64,000 nucleotides of DNA from JAHEEL01 sp963836085. GTDB lineage: Bacteria; Actinomycetota; Acidimicrobiia; Spongiisociales; UBA5794. The DNA is taken from assembly GCA_963836085.1 (NCBI GenBank), contig CAWIHT010000011.1, positions 124,001-188,000 of the forward strand. The letters are read 5' to 3'. The translations under genes and the position numbers were made by a program. Numbering within the stretch: position 1 is the stretch's first letter; every line of letters begins with the position of its first letter. A model generated the notes under the pieces. That model saw only the letters and a list, made by a program, of their open reading frames with translations, ran no database searches and was not told the DNA's origin. Below are positions 1 through 8,690 of this stretch, one piece after another.

Positions 1-76
1 CCACTCGGGCGATCCATCTGGGTTCTTCATCGCACGAACGCTAGCTGAGCGACCGGTGAGTGCCGGCCGGAGCCGG

Positions 77-829
77 TCAGCCGGCGTAGCGGGCCTCAAT
101 GGCCGCAGACAGATACTCCGCAAGGCCGTCGCCCGACGCGTTGATGTTGGTTCGGAAGCGCTCGTCTGCGACGTACATCGCTCCGAGACCGGCGTGGATC
201 TCGGGGGTGCAGTTGTAGAACCACCTCGTGATGGACGCTCGATGGGCGTCGACGAGGGCCGCCGCCTCGGGTGAGTCTTCCGGAGTGCCGGCCGACATCA
301 GTGCGAGCAGCGCCTCGTAGATCTCGTTCGTCTCCGCTTGTTGTTGCCTCCAGTCGGCGGGTGTGTAGGCCGAGGTGCGACGGACCGACTCCCTATAGGC
401 GTTGGAGTCGCCCCATCGTTCGTGGGCCTCGTCTGCGAACTCGGCTGGATCGAAGTCTCCGAACGCGTCGAGCTTCTCTTCCGGGGTCATGCGGATTCCT
501 TTCGTTTCGGCTTCGATTGCAGCGTCGAGGCCGGCCGCGATCCGGCGCAGCTTCTCGAGTTGATCGTCGATCCGGTGGCGAGCCGTGGCGAGCGCCTCGA
601 CCGAGTCCGACGGCTCGTCGAGGATACGGGCGATCTCATCGAGTCCGAGATCGAGTTCCCGGTACGCGAGGATCTGCTGCAGACGGCTGATGTCGCGGTC
701 CGTGTAGCCGCGGTATCCGTTCGGTCGCCGCTCGGTTGGTGTCAGCAATCCGATGTCGTCGTAGTGGTGCAGCGTCCGAACCGTGATCCCGGCGAGGCGA
801 GCGACGTCGCCGATCGTGGTCGTGTCCAT
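77..829 (-). CDS. MerR-family regulator with TipAS-like effector domain
   Basis: A 250-aa transcription activator of the TipAL type. Residues about 4-70 form the winged-helix DNA-binding domain (TIGDVARLAGITVRTLHHYD), followed by a dimerising coiled coil and a C-terminal TipAS-like domain that in relatives binds drugs or peptides. An upstream ATG at 847 is in frame but lies inside the promoter spacer. The ATG at 829 sits exactly where transcription should start, so I chose 829. The gene is probably autoregulated through the palindrome in its own promoter. Its targets cannot be told from the sequence. The family call is firm; the ligand is unknown. Confidence 0.9.
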   Translation of the reverse strand: MDTTTIGDVARLAGITVRTLHHYDDIGLLTPTERRPNGYRGYTDRDISRLQQILAYRELDLGLDEIARILDEPSDSVEALATARHRIDDQLEKLRRIAAGLDAAIEAETKGIRMTPEEKLDAFGDFDPAEFADEAHERWGDSNAYRESVRRTSAYTPADWRQQQAETNEIYEALLALMSAGTPEDSPEAAALVDAHRASITRWFYNCTPEIHAGLGAMYVADERFRTNINASGDGLAEYLSAAIEARYAG

Positions 830-835
830 GGCGCC

Positions 836-866
836 AACATAGACCATGACGTTACGTGAGGGTCAA
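836..866 (-). promoter_or_regulatory. MerR-type promoter with 19-bp spacer and palindromic operator
   Basis: On the minus strand there is a -35 TTGACC (866-861), a 19-bp spacer (860-842) and a -10 TATGTT (841-836). An over-long 19-bp spacer is the hallmark of promoters activated by MerR proteins. An imperfect 23-bp palindrome with GACC/GGTC ends covers 842-864, as expected for the operator. The -10 ends 7 bases before the ATG at 829, which predicts a leaderless transcript. Confidence 0.75.
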
Positions 867-979
867 GCACGTTGTCGTGGCGGAAGGGGTCTCTCGCGTG
901 CGTTGCGGAGCATCGAGTTCCGACCGACAGCCCGCCGTCCCTCGTAGGTGGTAGCTGGCAGCTGGTAGGTCGTGGCTGT

Positions 980-1411
980 CTACGACCGGAAGAGTCTCCG
1001 CAGGATGAACAGGGTCAGAAGGGCGGAGGCGCCGATGATGGCGGCGACCCGTGCGTCGACGGCGATATCGGGCCGACCTTCGACCGATCCGGCGAGCAGG
1101 AGGCCGATCTTCGAGTCCTTGGTGTTGACGGTCGACGCGATGACGAGACCAGCAAATCCATTGTCGATGATCGCCTCTTCGGCGACGACGACAACGGCTC
1201 CGGACTGATTCACGGTTGCCTGCTCCGAATCAACGAAGAACGCACCGCCTTGTGTGATCTCGGCCGAGCCGGATGCGATCGTCTGTGCGCCGCCCTGACG
1301 GATCGACACGGTGTCGGCGTCGATATGGCCCGCGCCGCCCTGGCTGATGTTCACCACCTGGGCATTCACTTCTTCCTGGAAAGGCTCGGTCGGAATCTGC
1401 TCTTCAGCCAT
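980..1411 (-). CDS. Small membrane-anchored beta-solenoid-like protein
   Basis: A 143-aa protein of unknown function. Residues about 17-90 hold four to five repeats of roughly 16-18 aa with the core QGGA or QSGA (ISQGGAG, IRQGGAQ, ITQGGAF, VNQSGAV), the spacing expected for a short right-handed beta-helix as in bactofilin-like proteins. The last 30 residues contain one hydrophobic segment (VAAIIGASALLTLFIL) followed by RRLFRS, so the protein is probably anchored by its tail. An SD GGAGG lies upstream of the ATG. No enzyme motif is seen; a structural or scaffolding role is inference only. Confidence 0.7.
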   Translation of the reverse strand: MAEEQIPTEPFQEEVNAQVVNISQGGAGHIDADTVSIRQGGAQTIASGSAEITQGGAFFVDSEQATVNQSGAVVVVAEEAIIDNGFAGLVIASTVNTKDSKIGLLLAGSVEGRPDIAVDARVAAIIGASALLTLFILRRLFRS

Positions 1412-1741
1412 GGGTCAAACCTCCGGTCGTTCGAGCGAATCCTATCGAAGCGCCCGCGCCTGTGGACCGGGACCTGTGATGAGCGGCACAAGAATCTTGC
1501 ACATGCGCCGAACAGCGTGCGTAGTGTCGATGCGGTAGCCCTTCTTGGGGGGAAGTGCCTCCTGACCCAACAGGGACCCCGGCAGAGCCGTGACGTTTGG
1601 CGACGGTCACGGCTCTGCCGCGTCACGGGCACGGCGTGGGACACACACCGAACCGTCCCACCGCATCTGGCCGGGCCGCCGACGTCGGAATCGCTCATTC
1701 GTGCTGCCCGAGTAGGCTCGGGGGCACCGCAGGAAGGGGTC
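1412..1741. other. Divergent intergenic region upstream of otsA
   Basis: No protein gene can be supported in these 330 bases. The region holds the SD (GGAGG) of the leftward gene at its left edge, a perfect 15-bp hairpin in the middle (1580-1620), and an SD-like AGGAAG at 1731-1736 just before the otsA coding region. The open frame crossing it is only an upstream extension of otsA. Confidence 0.6.
1580..1620. promoter_or_regulatory. Strong GC-rich hairpin in the divergent region
   Basis: Perfect 15-bp inverted repeat: CGGCAGAGCCGTGAC at 1580-1594 and its complement at 1606-1620, with an 11-base loop. No T-run follows on either strand. It lies upstream of both flanking genes, so it is not a terminator of either; it may be a 5'-leader structure of otsA or a remnant element. 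Confidence 0.6.
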
Positions 1742-3112
1742 ATCGTTCAGCGCATCATCGTCGTAGCAAATCGACTCCCCGTTTCGTGGGACGGTGATCA
1801 ATGGTCGATCAGCCCGGGCGGGCTGGTCCGGGCTTTGAGACCAGTCCTCCAGAACGCAGACGGGGCATGGGTCGGGTGGCCGGGTATCCCGGACTTCAAT
1901 CCCGAACCGTTCGAGTACGACGGCATCGATCAGCGCCCCGTCGCTCTCAGCGAAGAGGAAGTTGAGAGCTTCTACTACGGGTTCTGCAACGGAACGCTCT
2001 GGCCTCTCTACCACGACGCAATCGTCGCTCCCGAGTACCACCGACACACATGGCGGCCATACGTCGCCGTGAACCGGAGATATGCCGAGGCGACGGCCGA
2101 GGTTCTCAACGACGGCGACATCGCCTGGGTCCAGGACTATCAACTGCAACTCGTGCCGGAGATGCTTCGCACGATGGTCCCAGGAGCCACGATCGGCTTC
2201 TACCTGCACATCCCGTTCCCCCCGATCGAGGTCTTCTCGCGGCTCCCGTGGCGGCGGCAGATCATCGAGGGGCTGCTCGGTTCGGATGTCATTGCATTCC
2301 AGACCCGCCAAAGCGCCGCGAATTTCGCGAGAGCCGCTCGGCGCCTCGCCGGGGCCGAATCGATGGGGCGTCGGGACCTGAGGTGGAACGGCAGGCCGGT
2401 CCACCTGCAACCTGCACCGATCGCGATCGACACAGCTGAGTTCGAGCAGATGGCGCAATCGGCGCCGGTCCGTCAGCGGGCCGCCGAGATCCGCTCGGAA
2501 CTCGGTGATCCTGATCACGTCATCCTCGGACTCGACAGGCTCGACTACACCAAGGGGATCGATCTCCGTTTGAAGGCCTTCTCCGCTCTGCTCGACAATT
2601 CGCCGAGGGACCGTCACAGCTATGCGTTCGTCCAGGTGGCGGTTCCCAGTCGTGAGCAGGTACCGGCGTATCAGCAGCTCCGGTCCGATATCGAGCAGAT
2701 TGTCGGACGGATCAACGGCGAGTACGGCGAGCCGGGTTGGGCTCCCGTCTCCTACCTGTATCGCACCGTGCCGTTCGAAGAACTCATCGCCTACTACGTG
2801 GCGGCTGATGTGATGTTGGTGACACCGCTGCGCGATGGCATGAATCTCGTTGCGAAGGAGTATGTCGCCTGCCGATTCGAGGATGACGGGGTGCTCGTGT
2901 TGAGCGAGTTCGCCGGTGCCGCAGAGCAACTCCGTGCGGCCCTCATCGTGAACCCCTATGACGTCGACAGCGTGGCCCAGACCCTTGCATACGCGGCGTC
3001 GATGCCCGAGAGTGAGCAACGACGGCGGATGCGGCGGCTCCGCTCAACGATCCGCAAGGCGGACGTGTTCGAGTGGGCCGCGGAGTGCCTCGCCACGCTG
3101 GAGCTTCGGTGA
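1742..3112 (+). CDS. otsA: Trehalose-6-phosphate synthase (GT20)
   Basis: Joins a nucleotide-activated glucose to glucose-6-phosphate, giving trehalose-6-phosphate in the cytosol. Family landmarks in order: the N-terminal strand IIVVANRLPVSW, the SPGG donor loop, WVQDYQLQLVPEML, FYLHIPFP, LDRLDYTKGID and DGMNLVAKEYVA near the C-terminus. About 456 aa, a normal length. No ATG, GTG or TTG lies in frame between GTG 1517 and the conserved N-terminus. The best-placed start is ATC at 1742, five bases after AGGAAG, which would be a rare initiation codon. A sequence error that removed a GTG/ATG is equally possible. Overlaps otsB by 4 bases. Confidence 0.93.
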   Translation: MVQRIIVVANRLPVSWDGDQWSISPGGLVRALRPVLQNADGAWVGWPGIPDFNPEPFEYDGIDQRPVALSEEEVESFYYGFCNGTLWPLYHDAIVAPEYHRHTWRPYVAVNRRYAEATAEVLNDGDIAWVQDYQLQLVPEMLRTMVPGATIGFYLHIPFPPIEVFSRLPWRRQIIEGLLGSDVIAFQTRQSAANFARAARRLAGAESMGRRDLRWNGRPVHLQPAPIAIDTAEFEQMAQSAPVRQRAAEIRSELGDPDHVILGLDRLDYTKGIDLRLKAFSALLDNSPRDRHSYAFVQVAVPSREQVPAYQQLRSDIEQIVGRINGEYGEPGWAPVSYLYRTVPFEELIAYYVAADVMLVTPLRDGMNLVAKEYVACRFEDDGVLVLSEFAGAAEQLRAALIVNPYDVDSVAQTLAYAASMPESEQRRRMRRLRSTIRKADVFEWAAECLATLELR

Positions 3113-3843
3113 TCGACGGTGCGCTTGAGGTTGCGCTTCGGAGCGCCGCTGGTCGCTCAACGCTCCTCGTAGCCTCAGACTACGACGGCGTCCTGTCTCC
3201 CATTGTCGACGATCCGTCTGCGGCGGTATCGCATCCTCCGGCCGTTGAGGCCATGGCTCGGATCTCCGAGTGCGGGAGCGTTCATGCAGTGATCATCTCC
3301 GGTCGGTCTCGAGACGTGCTCGAATTGCTCTCGGGTGCTCCGCCGTCGGTCACGCTCGTCGGAAATCATGGAGCGCTGGCTGTTGACGCCGACACAGCCG
3401 CCACCGCCAAGGCAGTGGCCGTCGCGCTCTCAGACCTGGGCCGTTCATTCGCCGGAGCCGTCGTCGAACCGAAGCCGCTCGGCGCCGCCTTCCACTACCG
3501 GCATGTCGAATCGCCAGAAGCGGCCGCCGCCGCGGCGAGAGCGATCGGCGAAGGTCATGGCGCGCAGATCATCGAGGGCAAGATGGTCGTGGAGGTCGTG
3601 GTCGGTCACGGCGACAAGGGCTCGGCGATCGAACGCATGAGGGAGCAGTGGTCGGCCGATGCCGTGGTGTTCTTCGGAGATGACGTGACCGATGAGAGCG
3701 TGTTCATCACTCTCGGTCCGGACGATGTCGGGGTCAAGGTTGGACCGGGTGCAACGGCAGCCCGCTATCGAGTGGCCGACCCCGAGGAGGTCGCTGGGGC
3801 ACTGGAGATGCTGCTCGGGGAGTTGCGGTCCCTCAGTCGATGA
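3109..3843 (+). CDS. otsB: Trehalose-6-phosphate phosphatase (HAD)
   Basis: Removes the phosphate from trehalose-6-phosphate, the second step after OtsA. The HAD motif I is DYDGVLSPI, with the nucleophile Asp near residue 22. Motif II lies in HAVIISGRS, and the C-terminal DD motif in FFGDDVTDE, as usual for OtsB. The GTG at 3109 overlaps the otsA stop (GTGA), which indicates translational coupling; the open frame extends further upstream but inside otsA. 244 aa. The 3' end overlaps the convergent treS fusion gene by 11 bases. Confidence 0.92.
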   Translation: MIDGALEVALRSAAGRSTLLVASDYDGVLSPIVDDPSAAVSHPPAVEAMARISECGSVHAVIISGRSRDVLELLSGAPPSVTLVGNHGALAVDADTAATAKAVAVALSDLGRSFAGAVVEPKPLGAAFHYRHVESPEAAAAAARAIGEGHGAQIIEGKMVVEVVVGHGDKGSAIERMREQWSADAVVFFGDDVTDESVFITLGPDDVGVKVGPGATAARYRVADPEEVAGALEMLLGELRSLSR

Positions 3844-6800
3844 ACGACGGTGCCTGACCCAGCGTGCGCCTCATCCCGGCGAGCGGGACCCGAACCCAAT
3901 CCGCGCGGGTGACCAACTCCCAATGCAGCTCACGCAGTGCCCTGGACAAGGCAAACGCGTCGAGCAGGTGGTCGATTGCCTGCGTGGAGTCGGGGAGCAA
4001 CGGCGAGTCCTCCATCTCGTCGAGGTAGCTGCGAACGAATTCGGAGCCGACCTGCCTCGACCACCATGCCGCCCACAGTCGCTGACGGGGCGTGGCGTCG
4101 AGCGCGGAAGAGAGCGCCACGTAGTCGAATGACCGGACCATTTGTGCGACGTCTCGCAGCGGTGACCCGCGGAGTCTTCGCTCGCTCAATGACCGCGTGT
4201 GGTCTCCTGAGAAGTCTTCGATGATGAAGTCGTCGTCGACGATGTGGACCTCGTCGAGTCGGAAGTCACCGTGCAGTCGGATCCTCGATCCCTTGATGGG
4301 CTCCGTCCGGATGGCACCGAGTTGAGCAAGGCACTCGCGTTCGGCATCGACGAGTTCGCTCACGGCATCCGCTATCTGGCCGTCGACCCGACCTTGGAGT
4401 CGACGAATGTCGCGCAATCCCCGGCGGAACTCGGCTCGGAGTGACTGATACAGCGATTGCTGGTAGTGCTGTGTGAACGGCTCGGGACTCAGGTCGGGGT
4501 CTTCGCTAAACGATCCGAGTGCCTGATGCATGTGCGCCGTCGTTGCCCCGAGCCGTGTTGCCATGTCGAGTGCCTCGCGGTACTCGGGCGCAGCACCCGG
4601 AGCTGGGTCTGCTCGCTTGAACACGCCGCCTGGCTCGCTCGGGGGTACCGCGTCGGCAACGGTCTCGAGCCACACTCGGACGCCCTTGCTCAGCACGCTC
4701 CACGCCGTGGAGTCCTCGGCAAACGATTGCTGGAGTACGCCGAGCGTGAACGTGCCGCCGAGTTGGTACTCGAGCGCCCCGTACGTGTCTGCGACGTTGT
4801 CGAAAGCTGTTCGCTCGGTGAGGAAGCGGCGGAGCTCGAGGTCGGGGTTCACCCCCGGCTCGATGCGTCGGAACAGCTTGATGGCGTAGCCGCGGCCGAA
4901 GTCGATATAGGTCTCGCCCCGACTGCTTGTCGACATCGTTGAGTCGGCCGGCGCGTCGGGTTCCACCTCGAACGTGCTGAATCCGGCCGTGCATGTCAAC
5001 GACCCGGCGCGGCCGAGGAAGGTCTCGCCAGCAACGATCGAATCAAACAGCATGGTCCTGAATCGAGCGTCTGCCAGGGCGTCGTAGACGATGCCGTCGG
5101 CGCCGTCCCGCCGCACGTGGGCGAGCACCGCGCTATCGGCAATGTCGAGATCGCTCTCGAACGAGATCGCGATCGGGACCACGTACCAGTCATCCGACGG
5201 AACGGTCCCGTCGATACTGATGATGGCGATCCACATTGTCGTCGCCTGCTCGCCGGGAGTGATCGGGACCAGGTCGACAACAGATACCTGGGATTGCCGC
5301 GGTGGACGGCCCTGGTACCAGGGCTGCGCAGCGACGAATCGGCCGAGCGGTGCCGTGAGCGGCCCGTTGCTCGCGAAAACACCCTCAAGCGGACCATCGA
5401 TCTCAATGAGATCTCGGCCGCTTGCAGTCTCGCTCTCGTGGCGGTCGAATGAGAGCCAGTAGAAACCATATGGGCCGAGGGAGAGCGGATACGGACCGGA
5501 TCCGATCGTCGGGAAGTCCGTTCGTCCGAGCATCTCCGTTGGCCGGTGACCGGCGAACCGGCTGAGGTCGAGTTCCACGAATTGGGAGTGTCGGCTCAGG
5601 TTGCCGACCACGAGGATCGTCTCATCCTCACCCTCACGAAGGTAGGCGAGCACCTGTTCGTTCTCCGGCGAGAGGAACTCGATATCGCCTCGGCCGAAGA
5701 CCGGGTGGCGTTGTCTTCTGCGGATCATGCTCCTGACCCAGGACAGCAGCGAGTTGGGATTGGCCTGCTGCGCCTCAACGTTCACCGTCTCGTAGTGGAA
5801 CTGCGGGTCGACGACGACCGGCAGGTAGAGCGACTGCGGGTTGGCGATCGAGAAGCCCGCATTGCGGTCATTGCTCCATTGCATCGGTGTCCGCACGCCG
5901 TCGCGGTCGGCGAGGAAGATGTTGTCTCCCATGCCGATCTCATCGCCGTAGTAGACGACGGGTGTCCCGGGGAGCGAAAGCAGGAGGCTGTAGAGGAGTT
6001 CGATCCTGCGGCGATCGTTTTCGAGCAGCGGAGCGAGGCGCCGACGGATCCCGAGGTTGAGGCGCGCCCGGCGGTCGGGTGCGTAGGTGCGCCACATGAG
6101 ATCCCGCTCTTCTTCCGACACCATCTCGAGCGTGAGTTCGTCGTGGTTGCGCAGGAAGATCGCCCATTGGGCATCCTCCGGGATGGGTGGCGTCTGCTCG
6201 AGGATGTCGATGATCGGCAGACGGTTCTCGCGCTGGAGCGCGAGATACAGGCGCGGCATGAGCGGGAAGTGGAATGCCATGTGGCACTCGTCGCCGTCCC
6301 CGAAGTACGCCACGGAATCCTCCGGCCACTGGTTTGCCTCGGCGAGCAGCATGCGGTTCTCGTAGTTCTCGTCCATGAACGACCGCAGGCGCTTCAGCTC
6401 ATCGTGGGTCTCCGGAAGGTTCTCACCATTCGTCCCTTCGCGTTCGAAGAGATACGGGATGGCATCGAGGCGCAGTCCGTCGACGCCGAGATCGAGCCAG
6501 AACCGCAACATGTCGGTGACGGCCTCGCGGACGAGCGGGTTGTCGAAATTGAGGTCCGGCTGGTGGGAGAAGAACCGGTGCCAGTAGTACGCGTCGGCGA
6601 CCGGGTCCCACGCCCAGTTTGACGTTTCGGTGTCTTGGAAGATGACGCGGACGTCGTTGAATCGGTCCGGCGTGTCGCTCCACACGTAGAAGTCGCGTTC
6701 GGGACTGCCGGCTTCTGCACGGCGTGCTCGCTGGAACCAGGGGTGCTGGTCGGAGGTGTGGTTGATGACAAGTTCGGTGATGACTCGCATGTTGCGAGCG

Positions 6801-7090
6801 TGCGCCGCCTCCAGGAATTCCTTGAAGTCATCGAGGGTTCCGTAGCTGGGGTGAACGTCGTAGTACTCGGCGATGTCGTATCCGTCGTCGCGCAGCGGCG
6901 ACGGATAGAACGGCAAGAGCCAGATAGTGTCGATGCCGAGGCGACTCAGGTAGTCGAGTCGGGAGGTGAGGCCCTGGAAGTCGCCAATGCCATCGTCGTT
7001 CGAGTCGGCGAAGGCGCGGACGTGTACTTCGTAGATGACGGCGTCTTTGTACCAGAGCGGTGGGCGCAGAACCCGTGGATCAACTGCCAT
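3833..7090 (-). CDS. treS: Trehalose synthase / maltokinase fusion protein
   Basis: A 1085-aa two-enzyme protein. Residues about 1-550 are a GH13 trehalose synthase (maltose-trehalose interconversion) with DGLRLDAI (nucleophile Asp 209), LLAEANQWPED (acid/base Glu 251) and NHDE (Asp 317). Residues about 610-1075 are a maltokinase (Pep2/Mak) domain making maltose-1-phosphate, with HGDFRLDEV (940-948), IEDFSGD and SPLRDVAQMVRSFDY. The kinase loop differs from the common HGD.HLGQ form (Arg and Glu replace His and Gln). Such fusions are known and feed GlgE-type glucan synthesis; no glgE is in this window. An ATG at 7120 is possible, but a -10 TAGGCT (7106-7101) lies inside that extension, so 7090 is preferred. 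Confidence 0.92.
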   Translation of the reverse strand: MAVDPRVLRPPLWYKDAVIYEVHVRAFADSNDDGIGDFQGLTSRLDYLSRLGIDTIWLLPFYPSPLRDDGYDIAEYYDVHPSYGTLDDFKEFLEAAHARNMRVITELVINHTSDQHPWFQRARRAEAGSPERDFYVWSDTPDRFNDVRVIFQDTETSNWAWDPVADAYYWHRFFSHQPDLNFDNPLVREAVTDMLRFWLDLGVDGLRLDAIPYLFEREGTNGENLPETHDELKRLRSFMDENYENRMLLAEANQWPEDSVAYFGDGDECHMAFHFPLMPRLYLALQRENRLPIIDILEQTPPIPEDAQWAIFLRNHDELTLEMVSEEERDLMWRTYAPDRRARLNLGIRRRLAPLLENDRRRIELLYSLLLSLPGTPVVYYGDEIGMGDNIFLADRDGVRTPMQWSNDRNAGFSIANPQSLYLPVVVDPQFHYETVNVEAQQANPNSLLSWVRSMIRRRQRHPVFGRGDIEFLSPENEQVLAYLREGEDETILVVGNLSRHSQFVELDLSRFAGHRPTEMLGRTDFPTIGSGPYPLSLGPYGFYWLSFDRHESETASGRDLIEIDGPLEGVFASNGPLTAPLGRFVAAQPWYQGRPPRQSQVSVVDLVPITPGEQATTMWIAIISIDGTVPSDDWYVVPIAISFESDLDIADSAVLAHVRRDGADGIVYDALADARFRTMLFDSIVAGETFLGRAGSLTCTAGFSTFEVEPDAPADSTMSTSSRGETYIDFGRGYAIKLFRRIEPGVNPDLELRRFLTERTAFDNVADTYGALEYQLGGTFTLGVLQQSFAEDSTAWSVLSKGVRVWLETVADAVPPSEPGGVFKRADPAPGAAPEYREALDMATRLGATTAHMHQALGSFSEDPDLSPEPFTQHYQQSLYQSLRAEFRRGLRDIRRLQGRVDGQIADAVSELVDAERECLAQLGAIRTEPIKGSRIRLHGDFRLDEVHIVDDDFIIEDFSGDHTRSLSERRLRGSPLRDVAQMVRSFDYVALSSALDATPRQRLWAAWWSRQVGSEFVRSYLDEMEDSPLLPDSTQAIDHLLDAFALSRALRELHWELVTRADWVRVPLAGMRRTLGQAPSFID

Positions 7091-7258
7091 ACGATTCCGC
7101 AGCCTAGGTGTCCTTCTCATGGACGTTGTTGACGTTTGATTAGTTGAGGGCCGTCGAATGAGGACGCGCGTCGCCGGGTGTGCGAATGGATCGTCGATGG
7201 CGGAACAGCCGGTGTGGCACGGATCGGCGGACCCCCGTTCCTACTATCCCTGGGCGCA

Positions 7259-8689
7259 ATGGTCTTCTCATCCGTCACATTTCTGTTCTTCTTCCTGCCG
7301 ATCGTGCTCGGCATCTACTTTCTGTTGCGCCCGCGGTGGCGGAATCTGTGGCTCCTCTTCGCATCGGTGTTCTTCTACACCTGGGGGATGGGCGCCCTCG
7401 TCGCGATCCTGTTCATCTCGGTGGCGGTCGACTTCGCGATGGGTTTCGTGGTCTCGTCCGGCGTCGCAACCGGGAACCGCACACAGGTTCGTCTCGGCGT
7501 CGCTGCATCCGTTGGCGTCAACCTGGCGTTGCTTGGCTACTTCAAGTACGCCAACTTCTTCGTCGAGCAGTTCAATGCGTTGGGCCAGGTGTTCGGGTTC
7601 GAGCAGATTGCCTGGACGTCGATCATCCTCCCGATCGGAATCTCCTTCTATACGTTCCAGTCGATGTCGTACACCCTCGACCTCTCACGGGGTCGTGCCG
7701 AACGGATTCGTAATCCGATCGACTTCGCTGTCTATGTGACGATGTTCCCGCAACTCGTTGCCGGGCCGATCGTGCGCTTCCACGAGATCTCGGCCCAGCT
7801 GACCAGTCGCATCACCTCGCTCGACCGTTTCGCGCTCGGCGCGACCCGGTTTGCCCACGGTCTGGCGAAGAAGGTGCTGATCGGCGACACCGTCGCTCCG
7901 ATCGCCAACGCTGCATTTGCCGCCGACCCGCTCACACTGAGCCCCGGAGCTGCCTGGTTGGGGATCGCCGCTTTCACCATCCAGATCTATTTCGACTTCA
8001 GCGGCTACACGGACATGGCGATCGGTATGGGGATGATGCTCGGCTTCGACTTCCCGGAGAACTTCCGCCGACCGTATTCGGCACTCTCGATGACCGACTT
8101 CTGGCGCCGATGGCACATCACGCTGTCGAACTGGTTTCGCGACTACCTCTACATCCCCCTCGGCGGGTCGCGCGGCACCAAGGCGCGAACGATGGTCAAC
8201 CTCTGGATCGTGTTCCTCCTCGTTGGTCTCTGGCACGGAGCTGCGTGGACGTTCATCCTGTGGGGTGCGTACAACGGTCTGTTGCTGGTGATCGAGCGAG
8301 CGACGGGTCAGCGACCGGTCGGCGACCACGCCTCCTGGGCGCCGCTCCGGAGAGCCGTCGTGTTGCTCGCCGTCATGCTGGGCTGGGTTCTGTTCCGCAG
8401 TCCAACGGTCACCGGCGCGGTGGACTACGTCGGGGCGATGCTCACGACCGGCGGTGTCACCCCCGAGTCTCTCTCCGCGGCGCTCGATGCCAAGGCCATG
8501 CTTGCGATGGGTATCGGTATCGCGTCGGTTCTGATCCCCGGCACCGTGGTGGGCGGTCTCATTCTGACCAAGTGGCGGGGCATCGACGGCAGGATGGCGC
8601 GGCTGGCGGAGATGGCGGTCGTGTTCCCCCTTGCCCTGATCGCCGTGGCCAGCGGGACGTTCAGCCCCTTCTTGTACTATCAATTCTGA
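7259..8689 (+). CDS. MBOAT-family membrane O-acyltransferase (AlgI-like)
   Basis: A 476-aa polytopic membrane protein that in relatives (AlgI, PatA, DltB) moves an acyl group across the membrane for O-acetylation of a polysaccharide. It starts directly with a hydrophobic helix (MVFSSVTFLFFFLPIVLG) and carries the family signature DFWRRWHITLSNWFRDYLYIPLGG, then GLWHGAAW with the catalytic His. The ATG at 7259 fits the family N-terminus better than the upstream GTG-type extension, and a -10 TACTAT sits at 7242-7247. The next gene starts 1 base after the stop and encodes an AlgX-like protein, which supports a two-part acetylation machine. Confidence 0.9.
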   Translation: MVFSSVTFLFFFLPIVLGIYFLLRPRWRNLWLLFASVFFYTWGMGALVAILFISVAVDFAMGFVVSSGVATGNRTQVRLGVAASVGVNLALLGYFKYANFFVEQFNALGQVFGFEQIAWTSIILPIGISFYTFQSMSYTLDLSRGRAERIRNPIDFAVYVTMFPQLVAGPIVRFHEISAQLTSRITSLDRFALGATRFAHGLAKKVLIGDTVAPIANAAFAADPLTLSPGAAWLGIAAFTIQIYFDFSGYTDMAIGMGMMLGFDFPENFRRPYSALSMTDFWRRWHITLSNWFRDYLYIPLGGSRGTKARTMVNLWIVFLLVGLWHGAAWTFILWGAYNGLLLVIERATGQRPVGDHASWAPLRRAVVLLAVMLGWVLFRSPTVTGAVDYVGAMLTTGGVTPESLSAALDAKAMLAMGIGIASVLIPGTVVGGLILTKWRGIDGRMARLAEMAVVFPLALIAVASGTFSPFLYYQF

Positions 8690-8690
8690 G

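Noticed and set aside
872..1741. Long N-terminal extension of otsA
   Set aside because: It crosses the opposite-strand beta-solenoid gene and a hairpin, has no conserved sequence, and would be unlike any OtsA.
1607..3019. 470-aa minus-strand open frame
   Set aside because: It is the antisense shadow of otsA; it has no recognisable domain and otsA carries all family motifs.
5546..6622. 358-aa plus-strand open frame inside the trehalose synthase gene
   Set aside because: Shadow of the minus-strand GH13 domain; biased composition from GC-rich third positions.
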